DNA of 64,000 nucleotides from Bog-532 sp965277615 (GCA_965277615.1 CBDIDG010000006.1:434001-498000), one strand, 5' to 3'; numbered from the stretch's first letter, positions 24,730 through 33,429 are shown. Notes: a model not told the origin generated them from the letters alone. Numbers and translations are program-made.

Positions 24730-25428
24730 ATGTCACAGGAAGAATGGGGCCGCAGAGGCGGTCACCGGGGCCAGGACCGTGGCCCGAAGCGCGGCTGGGG
24801 CGGCCCGCCGCCGGAATTCATGGGCGGCGGCCCGGGTGGCCGTGGCCGTGGCGGCCGGGGCGGTCCCGGGTTCGGTCCCGGGTTCGGCGGCGGTCCTGGC
24901 GGACCGTTCGGCGGACCGGGCGGGCCGAGGTTCGCCCGCGGACCGCGGGTGCGCCGGGGTGACGTCCGGGCCGCGGCGCTGTCGCTGCTGGCCGAGGGTC
25001 CCCGTAACGGGTACCAGATCATCCAGGAGATCAGCGACCGCACCGATGGGGTGTGGCGGCCGAGCCCCGGTTCGGTCTACCCCGCGCTCCAGCAGCTCGA
25101 GGACGAGGGGCTGATCCGGCCCGAGACCGGTGAGAGCGGACGCAAGGCGTTCGCCCTGACCGACGAGGGCCGCGCCTACACCGAGTCGCACGCTGACGAG
25201 CTGGCCGCGTCCTGGAACGCGGTGACCGGCAGCGTCGACGACGGCGAGGTGCAGCTGCGGCAGCTCATCCGCCAGGTCATGGTGGCCGTGTCGCAGGTCA
25301 GCCAGGCCGGTTCGGCCGCCCAGGTGAAGCAGGCCGGCAAGGTGCTGGCCGACACCCGGCGCTCGCTGTACCGGATCCTCGCCGCCGACGAAACCGACGA
25401 GAGCACCTCCGAGCCGTCCGAGCAGTGA
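24730..25428 (+). CDS. PadR-family transcriptional regulator with Gly/Arg-rich N-terminus
   Basis: The 232-residue protein has a winged HTH of the PadR type at about residues 75-155 (AALSLLAEGPRNGYQIIQEI, SPGSVYPALQQLEDEGLI, FALTDEGRAY) and a helical C-terminal dimerisation part. The first 70 residues are almost entirely Gly, Pro and Arg repeats, an extension seen in some actinobacterial PadR proteins. ATG 24730 has AAGGAG at 24717-24722. It lies directly before a DrrAB-type exporter, a common pairing in which PadR represses the pump until a toxic ligand binds. An 18-bp stem-loop separates it from the exporter, so the pump probably has its own promoter. Confidence 0.88.
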   Translation: MSQEEWGRRGGHRGQDRGPKRGWGGPPPEFMGGGPGGRGRGGRGGPGFGPGFGGGPGGPFGGPGGPRFARGPRVRRGDVRAAALSLLAEGPRNGYQIIQEISDRTDGVWRPSPGSVYPALQQLEDEGLIRPETGESGRKAFALTDEGRAYTESHADELAASWNAVTGSVDDGEVQLRQLIRQVMVAVSQVSQAGSAAQVKQAGKVLADTRRSLYRILAADETDESTSEPSEQ

Positions 25429-25448
25429 CGGCTTCACCGGAGGCGCAA

Positions 25449-25488
25449 TCGCCGTGGTCCGCACCCCTACGGGTGCGGACCACGGCGA
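25449..25488 (+). terminator. Very strong hairpin after padR
   Basis: TCGCCGTGGTCCGCACCC, loop CTAC, GGGTGCGGACCACGGCGA gives a perfect 18-bp stem 20 bases after the padR stop. There is no long T-run, which is common for actinobacterial terminators. It should end the padR transcript and insulate the exporter operon. Confidence 0.75.
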
Positions 25489-25495
25489 CGTTAGG

Positions 25496-25507
25496 CTCAA
25501 GCTTGAG
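25496..25507. promoter_or_regulatory. 12-bp perfect palindrome before the exporter ATPase
   Basis: CTCAAGCTTGAG is self-complementary and lies 21 bases upstream of the GTG start at 25529, just before the AGGGAGG ribosome site. The position suits an operator for the local PadR regulator; it is not the same sequence as the palindromes before padR. Confidence 0.45.
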
Positions 25508-25528
25508 TCCGTAGAGGGAGGCACTTTA

Positions 25529-26557
25529 GTGGCCGTACAGACGCCAGACGCGGCGTCAGCGCGCGAATTGTCCGGCAACCGCGGCACTGCGATCGCGGTC
25601 AGCCAGCTGACCAAGAGCTATGGGGAGATCGAGGCGGTCCGCGGCATCGACTTTGAGGTCGGCGTGGGGGAGACGTTCGGTTTCCTGGGCCCGAACGGGG
25701 CCGGCAAATCCACCACCATCAGCATCCTGTGCACGCTGGTGAAACCCACCTCGGGCCGGGCCGTCGTGGCCGGGCACGACGTGGTGAGCGAGCGGGACAC
25801 CGTGCGCCGCAACATCGGCCTGGTGTTCCAGGACACCACGCTCGACACCTACCTGACCGCCGAGCAGAACCTGCGCTTCCACGCCGACCTGTACGGCGTG
25901 CCGAAGGCCGCGGTCGCGCCGCGGATGCGGCAGGTGCTGGACATGGTGGGCCTGTGGGATCGCCGGGAAAGCCTGGTCCGGACCTTCTCGGGCGGCATGA
26001 AACGGCGGCTGGAGATCGCCCGCGGCCTGCTGCACGCCCCGCACGTGCTGTTCCTGGACGAGCCGACCGTGGGCCTCGACCCGCAAACCCGCTCGTCGAT
26101 CTGGCAGTACATCAACGAGCTCAAGCAGCGTGAGGACATCACGATCTTCCTCACCACGCACTACATGGACGAGGCCGAGCACTGCGACCGGATCGCCATC
26201 ATCGACCACGGCCAGATCGTGGCCATCGACACCCCCGAGGCACTCAAGGCCAGCGTGGGCAAGGACCGCGTGCAGATCAGCACCAGCGATGACGAGGCGG
26301 CCATCGCCGAGCTGGCCGAGCGATTCGGCCTCGAGGCCGCGATGCACGAGGGGCTGGTCACGTTCTCGGTGGAATCGGGGGAGCAGTTCGTCCCCCGGCT
26401 GTTCGCCGACCTGGGCGTGTCCATCCGTTCGGTGAGCGTGGCCCGGCCCAGCCTGGACGACGTGTTCATGTCCTACACCGGCCGGACGATCCGGGATACC
26501 GAAGCGACCAGCGCGGACGCCATGCGGGCCATGGCGCAACGCCTTGGGAGGCGATGA
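25529..26557 (+). CDS. ABC transporter ATP-binding protein (DrrA/daunorubicin-resistance type)
   Basis: This is the ATPase of a two-gene exporter, 342 aa. Walker A GPNGAGKSTT is near residue 55, the signature is FSGGMKRRLEIARGL, Walker B VLFLDEPTVGLD, and the switch His lies in FLTTHYMDEAEHCDRI. The C-terminal extension ends in the DrrA-like VARPSLDDVFMSYTGRTIRD. GTG 25529 is selected because GGGAGG precedes it; the frame is open further back to 25454, but that would run through the hairpin. It is coupled to the permease by ATGA. It probably exports a drug-like or lipid substrate under control of the adjacent PadR protein, an inference from gene order. Confidence 0.92.
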   Translation: MAVQTPDAASARELSGNRGTAIAVSQLTKSYGEIEAVRGIDFEVGVGETFGFLGPNGAGKSTTISILCTLVKPTSGRAVVAGHDVVSERDTVRRNIGLVFQDTTLDTYLTAEQNLRFHADLYGVPKAAVAPRMRQVLDMVGLWDRRESLVRTFSGGMKRRLEIARGLLHAPHVLFLDEPTVGLDPQTRSSIWQYINELKQREDITIFLTTHYMDEAEHCDRIAIIDHGQIVAIDTPEALKASVGKDRVQISTSDDEAAIAELAERFGLEAAMHEGLVTFSVESGEQFVPRLFADLGVSIRSVSVARPSLDDVFMSYTGRTIRDTEATSADAMRAMAQRLGRR

Positions 26558-27471
26558 CGATGGCCACCCCCACCACCGAAGCGACGGCCACGCAGAGCCC
26601 AGCGGCCCAGACAGGGCTGACTGACCTGATCCGGGTCGCGGTCCCCGAGCGCGGGCTGCGCCAGGATCTGCGGGCCACCGGCATTGTCTGGCGCCGCGAG
26701 CTGATCCGGTTCCGCACCGACCGGCTGCGCATGGTCACCGCGCTGATCCAGCCGGTGCTCTTCCTGTTCGTCCTCGGGACGGGGCTGGGCTCGCTGGCCG
26801 GGCACAGCCTGCCCGCTGGGATCAGCTTCAAGACCTTCATCTACCCGGGCGTCGTCGCCATGGGCGTGCTGTTCACCGCGATCTTCTCGGCCGGCTCGAT
26901 CGTCTGGGACCGTGAGTTCGGTTTCCTGCGGGAGATGATGGTCGCCCCGGTCAACCGGGCCGCGATCGTCCTCGGCAAGTGCCTGGGCGGCGCTACCGTG
27001 GCCACCTTCCAGGGCATTATCGTGCTGGCCTTGGCCGGGCTGGCCGGGGTGCCCTACAACCCGATCCTGATCCTGACCCTGATCGGTGAGCTACTGCTGC
27101 TCAGCTTCACGCTGACCGCCTTCGGCGTGATGATGGCGGCCCGGATCAAGCAGTTCCAGGCGTTCATGGCCCTGACCCAGATGCTGGTCATGCCGCTGTT
27201 CTTCCTGTCCGGGGCGCTGTACCCGCTGAACGGCCTGCCCGCCTGGCTCACCGTGCTGACCCGCATCGACCCGCTCACCTACATCGTTGCCCCCATGCGC
27301 CGCGCGGTGTTCAGCCACCTGAACCTCAGCCCGGCCGCCCTGCACCAGCTGGCCCCCGGCGTTTCCTGGTTTGGCTGGACGGTACCGCTCGGCCTGTCCC
27401 TGGGCATCGTGGCCCTCATGGGCCTGGTCATGGTGACCGTCGCCATCGCCGAATTTAACAAGACCGAGTAA
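26554..27471 (+). CDS. ABC-2 type transporter permease (DrrB type)
   Basis: The 305-residue membrane partner of the preceding ATPase has six hydrophobic segments. The ABC-2 features are WRRELIRFRTDRLRMVTALIQPVLFLFVLG at the first helix, VWDREFGFLREMMVAPVNRAAIVLGKCLGG, FQAFMALTQMLVMPLFFLSGALYPL, and the DPLTYIVAPMRRAVF loop. The N-terminal 40 residues are cytoplasmic. ATG 26554 overlaps the TGA of the ATPase gene. It is the last gene before about 1 kb of gene-free sequence. Confidence 0.92.
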   Translation: MTMATPTTEATATQSPAAQTGLTDLIRVAVPERGLRQDLRATGIVWRRELIRFRTDRLRMVTALIQPVLFLFVLGTGLGSLAGHSLPAGISFKTFIYPGVVAMGVLFTAIFSAGSIVWDREFGFLREMMVAPVNRAAIVLGKCLGGATVATFQGIIVLALAGLAGVPYNPILILTLIGELLLLSFTLTAFGVMMAARIKQFQAFMALTQMLVMPLFFLSGALYPLNGLPAWLTVLTRIDPLTYIVAPMRRAVFSHLNLSPAALHQLAPGVSWFGWTVPLGLSLGIVALMGLVMVTVAIAEFNKTE

Positions 27472-27877
27472 ACAGCCCAGCCCAGCCCACCCCGCTCCGC
27501 GGGAACCTCCTGCGCCCCAACCGCCCGCTCCGTCCCACCTCCCGCCCGCCTCTCGTTACCGCTCCCTCAGAGCCCAAAGCTAGCTCCCATCACCCGGGAG
27601 CAAGCGCTTCGCCGGCCAAGCCAGGCGTTCGTGTGCGCGGCCAGAGTTGGGCATTGACGCGATCCGGACAATTGAGAGTTGTTGTCAACGTTGTCTTTTG
27701 GAAAGCCAAAGGAAAAGCGGCGACGTACCGTGACCGGCGCTACAGACAGCTACAGAATACGGAATCGGGCGTAAATCACGTCCCGGCCGGATCCGCTCAA
27801 TTGGCGGCTAAAGCCCGCCAATCGCGCGGCCGCGGCACCATTAACCTCGTCGCCAGAGCAATTTACCCCGACGGGGG

Positions 27878-27916
27878 AGGTTCGGGCGAGGTTCGGGCGA
27901 GGTTCGGGCGAGGTTA
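27878..27916. repeat. 11-bp tandem repeat
   Basis: AGGTTCGGGCG occurs three times without gaps (27878-27888, 27889-27899, 27900-27910), followed by a partial AGGTTA. Just before it is CCCCGACGGGGGA, a 13-base word that recurs at 28347-28359 in the third hairpin of the array. Confidence 0.85.
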
Positions 27917-28252
27917 CGGACAGCAACCCGACAGCAATGTCCCGTCCGAAACCCGGCCTGGTTTCACGATCACTCAGCGGCCGTCCCCGCCTCGGCCGCC
28001 CTCCTGGCGTTCCCGACCCGGGCTCTGCGCGGCCGTTAGCGCCCCACGAGCCCCGCAGGGCTCACGGCGCTCTCAGCGCGCTCCAAGAGGGGCCAGCGCC
28101 CGGCGCCGGCGTCCCCAGGCGGCACAGCGGGTGTCTCCAGCGGACCACGCGATCATGCGGGCCGGAACACGTCCCCGCAGGTGGCACCGTGAGCCCCGAT
28201 GCGGGCGCCGGGGGTCAAGAGCACGGGCCGACCCAGAGTCAGGAAGGCCCCC

Positions 28253-28400
28253 GGATATGGAGCGACGCCGGGTGGCTACGGGGGCAAACCACCCGGCGTC
28301 GCATTCATCGGCGTTCCGACGGGGGCCCGGAACGCCGGCTGCGGTGCCCCGACGGGGGACCAGAGCACCGATATGAATGCTACACGGAAACCCCCCCGTA
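28253..28400. ncRNA. Candidate structured RNA: three hairpins with a shared ACGGGGG loop
   Basis: Hairpin 1 is a perfect 14-bp stem (28262-28275 with 28289-28302). Hairpin 2 is a perfect 10-bp stem (28309-28318 with 28328-28337). Hairpin 3 is 6 bp (28342-28347 with 28365-28370). Each loop carries ACGGGGG. GCATTCATCGG (28301-28311) can also pair with CCGATATGAATGC (28368-28380), apart from a 2-base bulge, and CCCCCCCGTA at 28391-28400 is complementary to the loops. No protein frame explains this. The strand is unknown: plus gives G-rich loops, minus gives CCCCCGT loops. No match to a named RNA family is claimed. Confidence 0.45.
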
Positions 28401-28478
28401 TGTGTCAAGACCCAATTACGAGCCCATCTCGGGTCAGTGCGGGTAACCGTTCCCGTTGCCGTTCCCCGTTCCCGTACG

Positions 28479-28844
28479 TTATGAACGCGCGGACGGGTCG
28501 CTGAACTCCTGCTGAGTGCTGCCTGAGGGCATCTGACTAGGAAGGTTGTGCCGTTCCGGGAGATTTGGGCGATACTCCATGAATCCGCGAACGTTGTCAG
28601 GCTCGCGGCCGCCGTTTGCGAAAACCACGGCCACGTAAGGCACGAAGATCGCAAACACCGCCGGTATCGCGGCGAGCCATCCCAGGTGATTCACAAACAA
28701 CAGAATGGTTAGCCCAAAGCACGCGGCGCGGAACGCCATCATCAACAGGTAACGGCGCTGCCGGTAGGAGATGTCCTCGGACATCGGCCGCCGAGCCTGG
28801 GTGACAAGCTGGACGTTCCGGTCGTTACGCGGGCCCCTCTTCAT
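28479..28844 (-). CDS. DUF3099 family small membrane protein
   Basis: The 121-residue protein has two adjacent hydrophobic helices (YLLMMAFRAACFGLTILLFVNHLGWLAA and the following AVFAIFVPYVAVVFANG), preceded by a basic cytoplasmic N-terminus with VQLVTQARRPMSEDISYRQRRY, the signature of DUF3099. Function is unknown. ATG 28844 has TTGGAGAC upstream and is preferred over an earlier in-frame start. It lies at the end of the minus-strand tldD-tldE direction, 94 bases after tldE, and runs toward the hairpin array. Confidence 0.83.
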   Translation of the reverse strand: MKRGPRNDRNVQLVTQARRPMSEDISYRQRRYLLMMAFRAACFGLTILLFVNHLGWLAAIPAVFAIFVPYVAVVFANGGREPDNVRGFMEYRPNLPERHNLPSQMPSGSTQQEFSDPSARS

Positions 28845-28938
28845 GTCTCCAAGGTATGCCCTGCCCCGGGCCCGGGCCACCGCAGGGCGGCTCTCCCGCT
28901 GCGCTGTGGGCGGAAGCCGGACGCGAAGCTGGCCCGGC

Positions 28939-30366
28939 TCAGCTGGCCTGGCTGACGGAGGACATGTTGAACCCCTCGATCCGCAGCGGCGGCATCGTGA
29001 CGCGGTTGAAGTAGTCGCCCCATTCGCGCGGCAGCGTGGGGACGCTCGCGCCCACCTCGGCCAGCCGGCTGAGCATGCCGACCGGGCTCTCGTTGAAGCG
29101 GAAGTTGTTCACCGCCCCGGTGACCTCGCCGTTCTCGACCAGGTAGACCCCGTCCCGGGTCAGGCCGGTCAGCAGCAGCGTCTGCGGGTCGACCTCGCGG
29201 ATGTACCACAGGCAGGTGAGCAGCAGGCCGCGCTCGGTGCTGGCGATCATCTCGTCCAGGCTGGGCGGCTCCGGGGCCGAGGTCTCGAAGATCAGGTTGT
29301 CGATGGCCGGGGTCACCGGCAGGCCGGTCAACCGGGCCGAGTACCGGGTCTGGATCAGCGCGGACAGCACGCCGTCGCTGATCCAGTCGGTCGGGCCGAG
29401 CGGCAGGCCGTTGTCGAACACGGAGGAATCGCGGCTGGAGGCGTGCGCGACGACGAACGGGGAGCAGCCGATGCCGGCCGCGAACGGGTCGCTGCGCAGC
29501 GTCACCGGCTGGCTGGACAGCGACTCACCGACCCGGGTGCCGCCGCCGGACTTGCTGAACACGGTGCGCCCGTCTACCGCGTCTTTGGCCCCGGCCGACC
29601 AGTACAGGTAGGTGAGCAGGTCCGAGGCGGCCGTGGGCGGCAGCAGCGTCTCGTACCGGCCCGCCGGGAGCTCGACCTTGCGGCGGGCCCAGTCCAGCCG
29701 CTGGGTCAGCCCAGCGGCGAGGGCGGCCACGTCCACGCCGGCGAAGTCGCGGGTCGCCTCGCCCGCCCAGGCGGACCGGGTCAGGTCGGCCGACTTGGCG
29801 TTCAGCTCGACCTTCCCGGTGGGCTGGTCGTGGCGCAGCCGCAGGCCGGACGAGCTGCCCAGGAACGTCGAGGTCAGCTCGTGCTCGGCGAACCCGTACA
29901 GCTTCTGCCCGGCCGGGCCGGCCGCGCGCAGGGCCTCGCCCAGCTGAGCCGCGAAGTCGGCCAGCACGCCGATGCCGGTCTGCTCGGGCGCGTTCGACCA
30001 GCCCGCGCCCGCACCCGCCGCGCCGGTCTCCTCCGGACCGGGCAGCGGCGCGGCGTCCTCCGCGGGCGCGCTCGACGCTGCTTCCTTCTCGGCCGCGCGG
30101 ACCACATCCTCGATCTGGTCGTCGGTCACGCCCGCCCGGGAGACCACCCCGGCCGCGGCACCGTCACCGTGCCGGTCGATGGCGATCACGGTCAGCCGCC
30201 GGGAGCGGGCCACGCCGTTGGTGGTGAGCGTGTTGCCCGCCCAGCGCAGGTTCGCGTTCGAGGTCTCGTCGGCGATCACGACGCAGTCGTCGGACTTCGA
30301 CAGCGACAGCGCGCGTTCCACCGCATCCTGCGGCCGCCCGCCGTTTGCCCCAGCCAGCTGGCTCAT
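28939..30366 (-). CDS. tldE: TldE/PmbA-family metalloprotease partner
   Basis: TldD and TldE form a heterodimeric protease that digests unfolded peptides and matures some ribosomal peptides; TldE lacks the zinc site and shapes the chamber. The 475-residue protein has the characteristic SADLTRSAWAGEATRDF, YETLLPPTAASDLLTYL, FAAGIGCSPFVVA and LLLTGLTRDGVYLVENGEVTGAVNNFRFNESP. A loop of about 35 residues rich in Ala/Gly/Pro/Glu (nt about 29990-30080) is longer than usual. ATG 30366 overlaps the tldD stop by one base; the frame open further upstream is the tldD shadow. Confidence 0.9.
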   Translation of the reverse strand: MSQLAGANGGRPQDAVERALSLSKSDDCVVIADETSNANLRWAGNTLTTNGVARSRRLTVIAIDRHGDGAAAGVVSRAGVTDDQIEDVVRAAEKEAASSAPAEDAAPLPGPEETGAAGAGAGWSNAPEQTGIGVLADFAAQLGEALRAAGPAGQKLYGFAEHELTSTFLGSSSGLRLRHDQPTGKVELNAKSADLTRSAWAGEATRDFAGVDVAALAAGLTQRLDWARRKVELPAGRYETLLPPTAASDLLTYLYWSAGAKDAVDGRTVFSKSGGGTRVGESLSSQPVTLRSDPFAAGIGCSPFVVAHASSRDSSVFDNGLPLGPTDWISDGVLSALIQTRYSARLTGLPVTPAIDNLIFETSAPEPPSLDEMIASTERGLLLTCLWYIREVDPQTLLLTGLTRDGVYLVENGEVTGAVNNFRFNESPVGMLSRLAEVGASVPTLPREWGDYFNRVTMPPLRIEGFNMSSVSQAS

Positions 30367-31877
30367 CAGGAGGCCTCCTCGGCCGTGTTGAGTATCCGGA
30401 TGCCGCGCATCAGCACCGACGGGGCGCCGTGACTGACCGGGGCGACCTGGCCCGGCTGGCCCTTCCCGCAGTTGAACGCGCCGCCGAGCACGTAGGTCTG
30501 CGGGCCGCCCACGGCGGCCATGGAGTTCCAGAAGTCGGTGGTGGTCGCCTGGTAAGCCACGTCGCGGAGCTGGCCGTCCAGCCGGCCATTGGTGATCTTG
30601 TAGAACCGCTGCCCGGTGAACTGGAAGTTGTACCGCTGCATGTCGATCGACCAGCTCTTGTCGCCGGCGATGTAGATGCCGTCCTGCACCCCGGCGATCA
30701 GCTCGTCGGTGGACGGGCCGTTCTCGGCGGGCTGCAGCGACACGTTGGCCATCCGCTGCAGCGGCATGTGGCCGGCCGAGTCGGCGAACGAGCAGCCGTT
30801 GGAACGGTCGAGCCCGCGCAGCGCGGCCATCCGCCGGTCGAGCTGGTAGCCGGACAGCACGCCATCGGTGATCAGGTCCCACGACTGGCCGGCCACGCCC
30901 TCGTCGTCGTAGCCGACGGTGGCCAGCCCGTGCCGGGTCGTCCGGTCGCCGACCACGTGCATGTGGTCCGAGCCGTACTGCAGGGTGCCCAGCTGGTCCG
31001 GGGTGGCGAATGACGTGCCCGCGTAGGCCGCCTCGTAGCCCAGGGCCCGGTCCAGCTCGGTGGCGTGCCCGATGGACTCGTGGATGGTCAGCCACAGGTT
31101 CGACGGCTCGATGACCAGGTCGTAACGGCCGGGCTCGACCGTGCGCGCGGCCAGCTTCTCGCTCAGGTACACCGGCAGCTGCTGCAGCTCGGACTCGAAG
31201 TCCCAGCCGGTGCCGAGCAGGTACTCCCAACCACGTCCGGCGGGCGGGGCCAGCGTCCGCATGGTCTCGAACCGGCCGTCCTTCTCCACCGCGACCGCGG
31301 TCAGCGTGGGGTGCAGCCGGACCCGCTGCTGGGTCGCGGTGGTGGCGCCGTCGGAGTAGAACTTGCACTCGCGCACCTGCAGCAGCGAGGCGTCCACGTG
31401 GTCCACGCCGTCCCGGGCCAGCAGCTGGGTGCTCCAGTGGGTCAGCAGGACGATCTTGTCGGCCGCGCTGACGCTGAACGGGTCCACATCGTAGGCCGAC
31501 ACCCAGGTGACGTCGCCGTGCGCCGGTTCGGGGGCCAGCTCGATTCGGTCGGTGTTCATGGCCGCGGACACCCGGGCCACCTCGACCGCCTCCCGGGCCG
31601 CCTGCGCCGCGGCGTCGGGGGTCAGGTCGACCGCGGCGGCGAACCCCCAGGTGCCGTCGACCACCACCCGCACGGCCAGGCCGACGTCATCGGCGTCGAA
31701 CAGCGTCTCCAGGTTCCCGTCCGACAGGCCGATTCGCTGACTGCGGATCTGCTCGGCCCGGAAGTCGGCGTGCTGGGCCCCCAGGTCGGCCGCTTGCTGC
31801 CGGGCCGCATCGGCCAGCTCCCGCAAGGGGAGCGCGGCGAACTGAGCATCCACTTCGTGCTGGCCACCATGAGTCAC
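30366..31877 (-). CDS. tldD: TldD-family zinc metalloprotease
   Basis: This is the catalytic half of the TldD/TldE pair, 503 aa. The zinc ligands are in LTIHESIGHATELDRAL (HExxxH, about residues 263-268) with further Cys/His downstream in GAFNCGKGQPGQV near the C-terminus. The conserved IYIAGDKSWSIDMQRYNFQFTGQRF is also present. It cleaves small or unfolded peptides in a closed chamber with TldE. Translation of tldE is coupled (TGATG). ATG 31877 is divergent from fabG by 77 bases, so a shared control region is likely. Confidence 0.93.
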   Translation of the reverse strand: MTHGGQHEVDAQFAALPLRELADAARQQAADLGAQHADFRAEQIRSQRIGLSDGNLETLFDADDVGLAVRVVVDGTWGFAAAVDLTPDAAAQAAREAVEVARVSAAMNTDRIELAPEPAHGDVTWVSAYDVDPFSVSAADKIVLLTHWSTQLLARDGVDHVDASLLQVRECKFYSDGATTATQQRVRLHPTLTAVAVEKDGRFETMRTLAPPAGRGWEYLLGTGWDFESELQQLPVYLSEKLAARTVEPGRYDLVIEPSNLWLTIHESIGHATELDRALGYEAAYAGTSFATPDQLGTLQYGSDHMHVVGDRTTRHGLATVGYDDEGVAGQSWDLITDGVLSGYQLDRRMAALRGLDRSNGCSFADSAGHMPLQRMANVSLQPAENGPSTDELIAGVQDGIYIAGDKSWSIDMQRYNFQFTGQRFYKITNGRLDGQLRDVAYQATTTDFWNSMAAVGGPQTYVLGGAFNCGKGQPGQVAPVSHGAPSVLMRGIRILNTAEEAS

Positions 31878-31954
31878 GGCAGCAACCTACCGGATACGCT
31901 CACCACGGTCTGTCGGCACACAGTAGGCCGGCACGGGCGCGGAGGTGGAACGCA

Positions 31955-32659
31955 ATGGGGCGATCGGTCCTGGTGACGGGAGGAAACCGGGGGATAGGGC
32001 TGGCCATCGCCCGGCGGCTGGCGGCCGGCGGGGACAGCGTCACGATCACCTCGCGGTCCGGGGACCCGGTCGACGGCCTGGCCGTGGCCCGCTGCGACGT
32101 GACCGACACCGCCTCCGTGGATGCCGCGTTCGGCCAGGTCGAGAAGGAGCAGGGCCCGGTCGAGGTGCTGGTGGCCAACGCCGGCATCAACCACGATCAG
32201 TTGCTGGCCCTGATGAGCGAGGACGACTTTTCCAGCGTCCTGGACACCAACCTGACCGGCGCGTTCCGGGTCACCAAGCGTGCGGTCCGGGGCATGATTC
32301 GGGCCCGGCGCGGGCGGCTGATCTACATCTCCTCGGTCGTCGGCCTGCTGGGCTCGGGCGGGCAGGCCAACTACGCCGCATCCAAGGCCGGCCTGGTCGG
32401 CTTGGCCCGGTCGACCGCCCGCGAGCTGGCCTCGCGGTCCATCACCGCGAACGTGGTCGCGCCTGGGTTCGTGGACAGCGACATGACCGCCGCGCTGCCG
32501 GAGGAACGCAAGGCCACCATCCTGGCCCAGATCCCGCTGGCCCGGTACGCGGCCGCCGACGAGGTGGCGGGCGTGGTGCAGTTCCTGGCCGGTGACGACG
32601 CGAGTTACATCACCGGGGCGGTCATCCCGGTCGACGGCGGCCTCGGCATGGGACACTGA
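31955..32659 (+). CDS. fabG: 3-oxoacyl-ACP reductase FabG
   Basis: This is a short-chain dehydrogenase of 234 aa that reduces 3-oxoacyl-ACP with NADPH in type II fatty-acid synthesis. VTGGNRGIGLAIA is the cofactor motif, NAGI follows, the catalytic Ser is in YISSVVGLLGSGGQ, and YAASKAGL supplies Tyr and Lys. The end PVDGGLGMGH is typical. ATG 31955 has GGAGGTGG upstream. The enoyl reductase gene follows after 5 bases, the fabG1-inhA arrangement of mycobacteria and other actinobacteria. Confidence 0.93.
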   Translation: MGRSVLVTGGNRGIGLAIARRLAAGGDSVTITSRSGDPVDGLAVARCDVTDTASVDAAFGQVEKEQGPVEVLVANAGINHDQLLALMSEDDFSSVLDTNLTGAFRVTKRAVRGMIRARRGRLIYISSVVGLLGSGGQANYAASKAGLVGLARSTARELASRSITANVVAPGFVDSDMTAALPEERKATILAQIPLARYAAADEVAGVVQFLAGDDASYITGAVIPVDGGLGMGH

Positions 32660-32664
32660 CGACC

Positions 32665-33429
32665 ATGGGAATCCTGGCGGGCAAGCGCATTTTGATCACC
32701 GGCGTGCTCACGGACGCCTCGATCGCGTTCCACGTGGCCAAGGCGGCCCAGGAAGAGGGCGCGACCGTCGTCCTGACTGGCTATGGGCGGATGAGCCTGG
32801 TCCAGCGGATCGCCAAGCGGCTGCCGGAGCCGCCACCCGTGATCGAGCTGGACGTGGCCGACGACGGCCACCTGTCCACGTTGGCCAGCCGGCTGTCCGA
32901 GCACGTGGACGGGCTGGACGGGGTGCTGCACGCGATCGCGTTCGCCCCCCAGGACGCGCTGGGCGGCAATTTCCTCAACACCAGCTGGGACGACGTGGCC
33001 ACCGCGGTGCACGTGTCCGCGTACTCGCTGAAGGCCCTGGCTACGGCGGTGCTGCCGCTGATGAAGGACGGCGGCTCGATCGTCGGCCTGGACTTCGACG
33101 CCAGCGTGGCCTGGCCCGGCTACGACTGGATGGGCGTGGCCAAGGCCGGCCTGGAGTCGTGCGCGCGCTACCTGGCCCGGGACCTGGGCCCGGAGAAGGT
33201 CCGGGTCAACCTGGTCTCGGCCGGCCCGCTGCGCACGATGGCGGCCAAGAGCATCCCCGGTTTTGAGAAGTTCGAGGGCGTGTGGGCCGACCGGGCCCCG
33301 CTCGGCTGGGACATCACCGACCCGGGGCCGGCCGCCAAGGCCTGCGTGGCCCTGCTGTCGGACTGGTTCCCGGCCACCAGCGGCGAGATCGTCCACGTCG
33401 ACGGCGGCGCCCACGCCATCGGCGGTTAG
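32665..33429 (+). CDS. fabI: Enoyl-ACP reductase FabI/InhA
   Basis: The 254-residue NADH-dependent reductase performs the last step of each fatty-acid elongation cycle. The FabI-type N-terminus is GKRILITGVLTDASIAFHVAKAAQEEGA, then HAIAFAPQDALGGNF, and the catalytic Tyr-x6-Lys is YDWMGVAK. The substrate region VSAGPLRTMAAKSIPGF and the end VHVDGGAHAIGG match InhA-like enzymes. It is cotranscribed with fabG. Its TAG (33427-33429) overlaps the TAA of the convergent stress-protein gene inside the four bases TTAG. Confidence 0.94.
   Translation: MGILAGKRILITGVLTDASIAFHVAKAAQEEGATVVLTGYGRMSLVQRIAKRLPEPPPVIELDVADDGHLSTLASRLSEHVDGLDGVLHAIAFAPQDALGGNFLNTSWDDVATAVHVSAYSLKALATAVLPLMKDGGSIVGLDFDASVAWPGYDWMGVAKAGLESCARYLARDLGPEKVRVNLVSAGPLRTMAAKSIPGFEKFEGVWADRAPLGWDITDPGPAAKACVALLSDWFPATSGEIVHVDGGAHAIGG

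Larger units (their letters stand above)
27472..28478. other. Gene-free region between convergent operons
   Basis: About 1 kb lies between the exporter permease and DUF3099, transcribed toward each other. Open frames exist (for example 27633-28376) but are low-complexity, have no ribosome site and no recognisable fold. Base composition is patchy, with AT-richer blocks at 27640-27800 and 28370-28500. It contains a small hairpin ATTGGCGG/CCGCCAAT (27800-27822), an 11-bp tandem repeat and the hairpin array at 28253-28400. Confidence 0.6.

Noticed and set aside
27633..28376. A 247-codon plus-strand open frame in the gene-free kilobase
   Set aside because: Composition is Arg/Pro/Gly low-complexity, no ribosome site, no recognisable domain, and it runs through the hairpin array. 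It is better read as non-coding.
28073..28654. Minus-strand open frame of 193 codons overlapping the hairpin array and the end of DUF3099
   Set aside because: It overlaps the real DUF3099 gene in another frame and lacks conserved features. GC-rich DNA makes such frames by chance.
30367..31368. Possible N-terminal extension of tldE to 809 codons
   Set aside because: It is the out-of-frame tldD gene; ATG 30366 overlaps the tldD stop and gives a normal-length protein.
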